From: Xylanimicrobium pachnodae JCM 13526 = NBRC 107786
GTDB taxonomy: Bacteria; Actinomycetota; Actinomycetes; Actinomycetales; Cellulomonadaceae
Direction of reading: 5' to 3'
Assembly (NCBI GenBank): GCA_001592145.1
Contig: BCWJ01000023.1
Span: 1-42,542 of the forward strand
Length of the DNA: 42,542 nt
The translations under genes and the position numbers were made by a program. Numbering within the stretch: the first letter of the stretch is position 1; every line of letters begins with the position of its first letter. A model generated the notes under the pieces. The model saw nothing but the letters and a program-made list of their open reading frames with translations. It was not told the origin of the DNA and made no database searches. Below are positions 40,414-42,542 of the stretch, one piece after another.

Positions 40414-41595
40414 ATGGGGCAGGGGAGCGCCATGGGCGGAACAACGGCAGAGCTCGGCATCGGCATGGTGGGGTACGCCTTCATGGGGCGCGCCCACTCG
40501 CATGCCTGGCGCACGGCGCCCCGGTTCTTCGACCTGCCGCTCGCGCCGCGGATGCGCGTCGTCGCGGGCCGGGACGGCACCGCGGCGAGCGAGGCCGCGA
40601 AGACCCTGGGTTGGGACGAGTCCACGTCGCGCTGGGAGGACCTGCTCACGCGCGACGACGTCGGCCTGGTCGATGTCTGCACCCCGGGTGACACGCACGC
40701 CGAGATCGCCATCGCGGCGCTGGACGCGGGCAAGCACGTCCTGTGCGAGAAGCCGCTGGCCAACACCCTGGCGGAGGCCGAGGCGATGGCGGACGCGGCG
40801 GCGCGGGCGGCGCAGCGCGGCGTGTTCGCGATGGTCGGGTTCAGCTACCGCCGGGTTCCCGCGATCCAGCTTGCGCGCAAGCTCGTGGCCGCCGGGCGGA
40901 TCGGGCGGGTGCGTCACGTGCGCGCGCAGTACCTCCAGGACTGGCTCGCAGACCCGCAGGCCCCGCACTCCTGGCGGCTGGACCGGTCCAAGGCGGGGTC
41001 GGGCGCCCTGGGGGACATCGGCGCACACGCCGTGGACCTGGCCCAGTTCGTCACGCGGGAGTCGCTCACGGGCGTCAACGGCATGCTCGCCACGTTCGTG
41101 CCGGAGCGTCCGTTGGCATCGGGGGAGGGCACGGCTCCCGTCACGGTCGACGACGCCGCGTCGTTCCTGGCGAAGCTCTCCGGCGGAGGGCTCGCCGTCT
41201 TCGAGGCGACCCGGTACGCGACGGGCCGGCGCAACGCGTTGCGTCTTGAGGTGAGCGGCACGGCGGGTGCGCTGGCGTTCGACCTGACGGACCTGAACGT
41301 GCTGCACCTGTACGACGCCGACGAGCCGGAGGAGACGGCGGGCTTCCGCCGCATCGAGGTCACCGCGCCCGTGCACCCGTACACCGGTCACTGGTGGCCC
41401 GTGGGTCACGGCCTCGGGTACGAGCACGCGTTCAGCCACCAGGTGGTGGACCTGGTCACGGACCTGGCAGCGGGCCGGCAGCCGACCCCCTCGTTCGCTG
41501 ATGGCCTGGCCGTGCAACGCGTGCTCGATGCCGTCGAGCGCAGCGCCGCGGCGGACGGATCGTGGATGCCGCTGCCGTCGGTGCCGCAACCCTGA
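40414..41595 (+). CDS. Gfo/Idh/MocA family NAD(P)-dependent oxidoreductase
   Basis: A 393-residue protein with an N-terminal Rossmann fold (GIGMVGYAFMGRAHSHAW; VDVCTPGDTHAEIAI; the family's catalytic EKPLA in HVLCEKPLANT) and a C-terminal alpha/beta domain with GSGALGDIGAHAVDLAQFV. The family oxidises or reduces sugars, inositols and related polyols; the substrate is unknown, perhaps a sugar derivative given the nearby carbohydrate genes. The ATG at 40414 has GGAAGG about 6 nt upstream. Another ATG at 40432 also has GGGGAG in front. A GTG at 40375, eight nt after TACGCT, would add an Arg-rich 13-residue start; I consider it less likely since family members begin near the Rossmann strand. Confidence 0.9.
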   Translation: MGQGSAMGGTTAELGIGMVGYAFMGRAHSHAWRTAPRFFDLPLAPRMRVVAGRDGTAASEAAKTLGWDESTSRWEDLLTRDDVGLVDVCTPGDTHAEIAIAALDAGKHVLCEKPLANTLAEAEAMADAAARAAQRGVFAMVGFSYRRVPAIQLARKLVAAGRIGRVRHVRAQYLQDWLADPQAPHSWRLDRSKAGSGALGDIGAHAVDLAQFVTRESLTGVNGMLATFVPERPLASGEGTAPVTVDDAASFLAKLSGGGLAVFEATRYATGRRNALRLEVSGTAGALAFDLTDLNVLHLYDADEPEETAGFRRIEVTAPVHPYTGHWWPVGHGLGYEHAFSHQVVDLVTDLAAGRQPTPSFADGLAVQRVLDAVERSAAADGSWMPLPSVPQP

Positions 41596-41618
41596 GCGCT
41601 ACGCCGCCCCGTGACAGG

Positions 41619-42197
41619 TCAGTCGCGATGCAGCATCACGACGTCGTCGTGCACGCGCCCGCCGACGTCGTACTTCCGGGTGCCGACGACGACGAAGCCG
41701 TGCTTGCGGTAGAAGGCCTGTGCCCGCGCGTTGCCCGCGTTGGTTCCGAGCCACAGGGGCAGCGGTGCGGGATGGCCGTGAGCCGCGGAGAGGTGGGCGG
41801 CGGCGTCGATGGCGCCGCGCATGAGAGCTGCCGAGGCGCCGGTGCCGATGGCGAGCGGGTGGGCGTAGATCTTCGACAGCTCGATGGTCGGACCGCTCGC
41901 CCGGGCGGCGTCGGCGACGACCTGCGTCTCCTCCGATGCATCCTCGCGCAGGTGCAGCAACGCGTACCCGACCATCCCGTCCCCCTGGCCCACGGCGAGC
42001 AGCGTGTGCTCGTCGCTCGTCGCCCACCCGGCGAAGGCCGAGGGAGTCAGATGTGTGGCGATGTGGCGGGCCATCTCGTCCACGGCGGTGCTGGGAGGGC
42101 ACGCGAGAGGAAACGTCGTGGCGGCCAACCAGGCGACGGCGGCAGCCTCCTCGGCCCGGACCGGCCGGACGATCGGGGAACTGGGTGTGAGCGACAC
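41619..42197 (-). CDS. GNAT family N-acetyltransferase
   Basis: A 192-residue acetyltransferase. The core has IELSKIYAHP, the acetyl-CoA loop AIGTGASAALMRGAI and the C-terminal GNARAQAFYRKHGFVVVGTR, a common ending of GNAT enzymes that act on amines or protein N-termini. The last residues contain HDDVVMLHRD, typical of relatives. The substrate is unknown. The GTG at 42197 is chosen because TAGCGT ends 7 nt before it and no Shine-Dalgarno exists; the longer open frame upstream has no conserved sequence. It is convergent with the oxidoreductase gene, with only 23 bp between and no hairpin. Confidence 0.86.
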   Translation of the reverse strand: MSLTPSSPIVRPVRAEEAAAVAWLAATTFPLACPPSTAVDEMARHIATHLTPSAFAGWATSDEHTLLAVGQGDGMVGYALLHLREDASEETQVVADAARASGPTIELSKIYAHPLAIGTGASAALMRGAIDAAAHLSAAHGHPAPLPLWLGTNAGNARAQAFYRKHGFVVVGTRKYDVGGRVHDDVVMLHRD

Positions 42198-42204
42198 GCC
42201 CCTG

Positions 42205-42210
42205 ACGCTA
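42205..42210 (-). promoter_or_regulatory. -10 box for leaderless GNAT gene
   Basis: TAGCGT on the minus strand, 7 nt before the GTG at 42197. Confidence 0.5.
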
Positions 42211-42269
42211 GCGCTCACGCAGGTCGGAGCGTCGTGTGACGCGGGTTGTCGGTCCCGGTCCGGCTCGAG

Positions 42270-42298
42270 TTGTGCCACCGCGCCGGGACATGTACTGT
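42270..42298 (+). promoter_or_regulatory. Possible promoter pointing right
   Basis: TTGTGC (42270-42275), 17-bp spacer, TACTGT (42293-42298). Plausible for the housekeeping sigma factor. No gene was found in the 240 bp that follow. Confidence 0.4.
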
Positions 42299-42478
42299 TC
42301 TCAGAGTCAGCCCGACGGGCCGACGGACTCCGAGCGTCACAACGCGGAGGCCGCGCCGGGGACTGAAACTCACACCGAAGAATCACCGGGGCCTTGTGCG
42401 CTCTCGTGCCCGTCGGGGTGGGGCCTTGTGGATCACGCCATGTGGATGATCCGTGACCTGAATCTCAGGAAACACGGG
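42299..42478 (+). other. Gene-free stretch upstream of the final promoter
   Basis: No convincing coding sequence or tRNA was seen; the frame open through 42505 lacks codon bias and similarity. An 11-bp direct repeat, GGGGCCTTGTG, occurs at 42388-42398 and 42420-42430. The base composition becomes less GC-rich to the right. Confidence 0.4.
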
Positions 42479-42508
42479 TTAGACACCAAAGAAATGGTCT
42501 GCTAAGGT
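42479..42508 (+). promoter_or_regulatory. Strong promoter firing out of the window
   Basis: TTAGAC (42479-42484), 18-bp spacer, TAAGGT (42503-42508). It lies in the most A-rich stretch of the window, and transcription would start near 42515. No start codon follows before the window ends. The form and the A-rich upstream stretch resemble stable-RNA or rRNA operon promoters; the downstream gene is not visible. Confidence 0.6.
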
Positions 42509-42542
42509 TGAGACATCGCCCCGAGAGCACCGGAAGAAATCC

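Noticed and set aside
42236-42505. 89-codon open frame at the right end
   Set aside because: No Shine-Dalgarno or suitable -10 box before it, unusual codon use, and it runs through a promoter.

Overview
This window is chromosomal DNA from a very GC-rich actinobacterium. The gene set (GlgE-pathway enzymes, a DivIVA-type coiled-coil protein, NAD-dependent ligase with an insert, many lipoproteins) and the many leaderless start codons point to the Micrococcales, plausibly the Promicromonosporaceae/Cellulomonadaceae. That placement is an inference; no 16S gene is in the window. No tRNA, rRNA, IS element, prophage or CRISPR array was recognised. Almost all of the sequence is explained by 27 complete protein genes plus one gene cut by the left edge.

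Left part (1-11262): the C-terminal part of an MMPL/RND exporter; a protein of two fused GNAT domains; an FKBP-type isomerase lipoprotein; a small zinc-ribbon-like protein; two alpha/beta hydrolases; a DivIVA-domain coiled-coil protein; a membrane protein overlapping a lipoprotein gene; and a YbbN/CnoX-like thioredoxin-TPR protein.

Glycogen block (11317-24743, all minus strand): glgX, an FAD-binding dehydrogenase, glgE, treS, mak, an AzgA-type purine permease, then glgB. TreS and Mak turn trehalose into maltose-1-phosphate, GlgE extends glucan from it, GlgB branches it and GlgX debranches it. glgE-treS-mak overlap by 4 bp each and look translationally coupled. The dehydrogenase and the permease are intruders by known function.

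Housekeeping block (24817-30179, plus strand): etfB-etfA, a cysteine desulfurase, mnmA and a MetE/UROD-fold protein that appears to have lost its metal ligands. From memory of related genomes the last gene normally sits next to ligA; here a prolyl oligopeptidase, adhE and a 740-residue lipoprotein lie between them. The right end has ligA, a Gfo/Idh/MocA oxidoreductase, a GNAT acetyltransferase and a strong promoter that fires out of the window.

The most interesting non-coding signals are: (i) a run of seven consecutive hairpins after adhE, three of which share one 8-nt loop on different stems, ending in a textbook intrinsic terminator; (ii) a perfect Rex-type operator with a second perfect palindrome directly beside it in front of adhE; and (iii) at least seven start codons preceded by a TANNNT box at 6-8 nt with no Shine-Dalgarno sequence, indicating leaderless transcripts.
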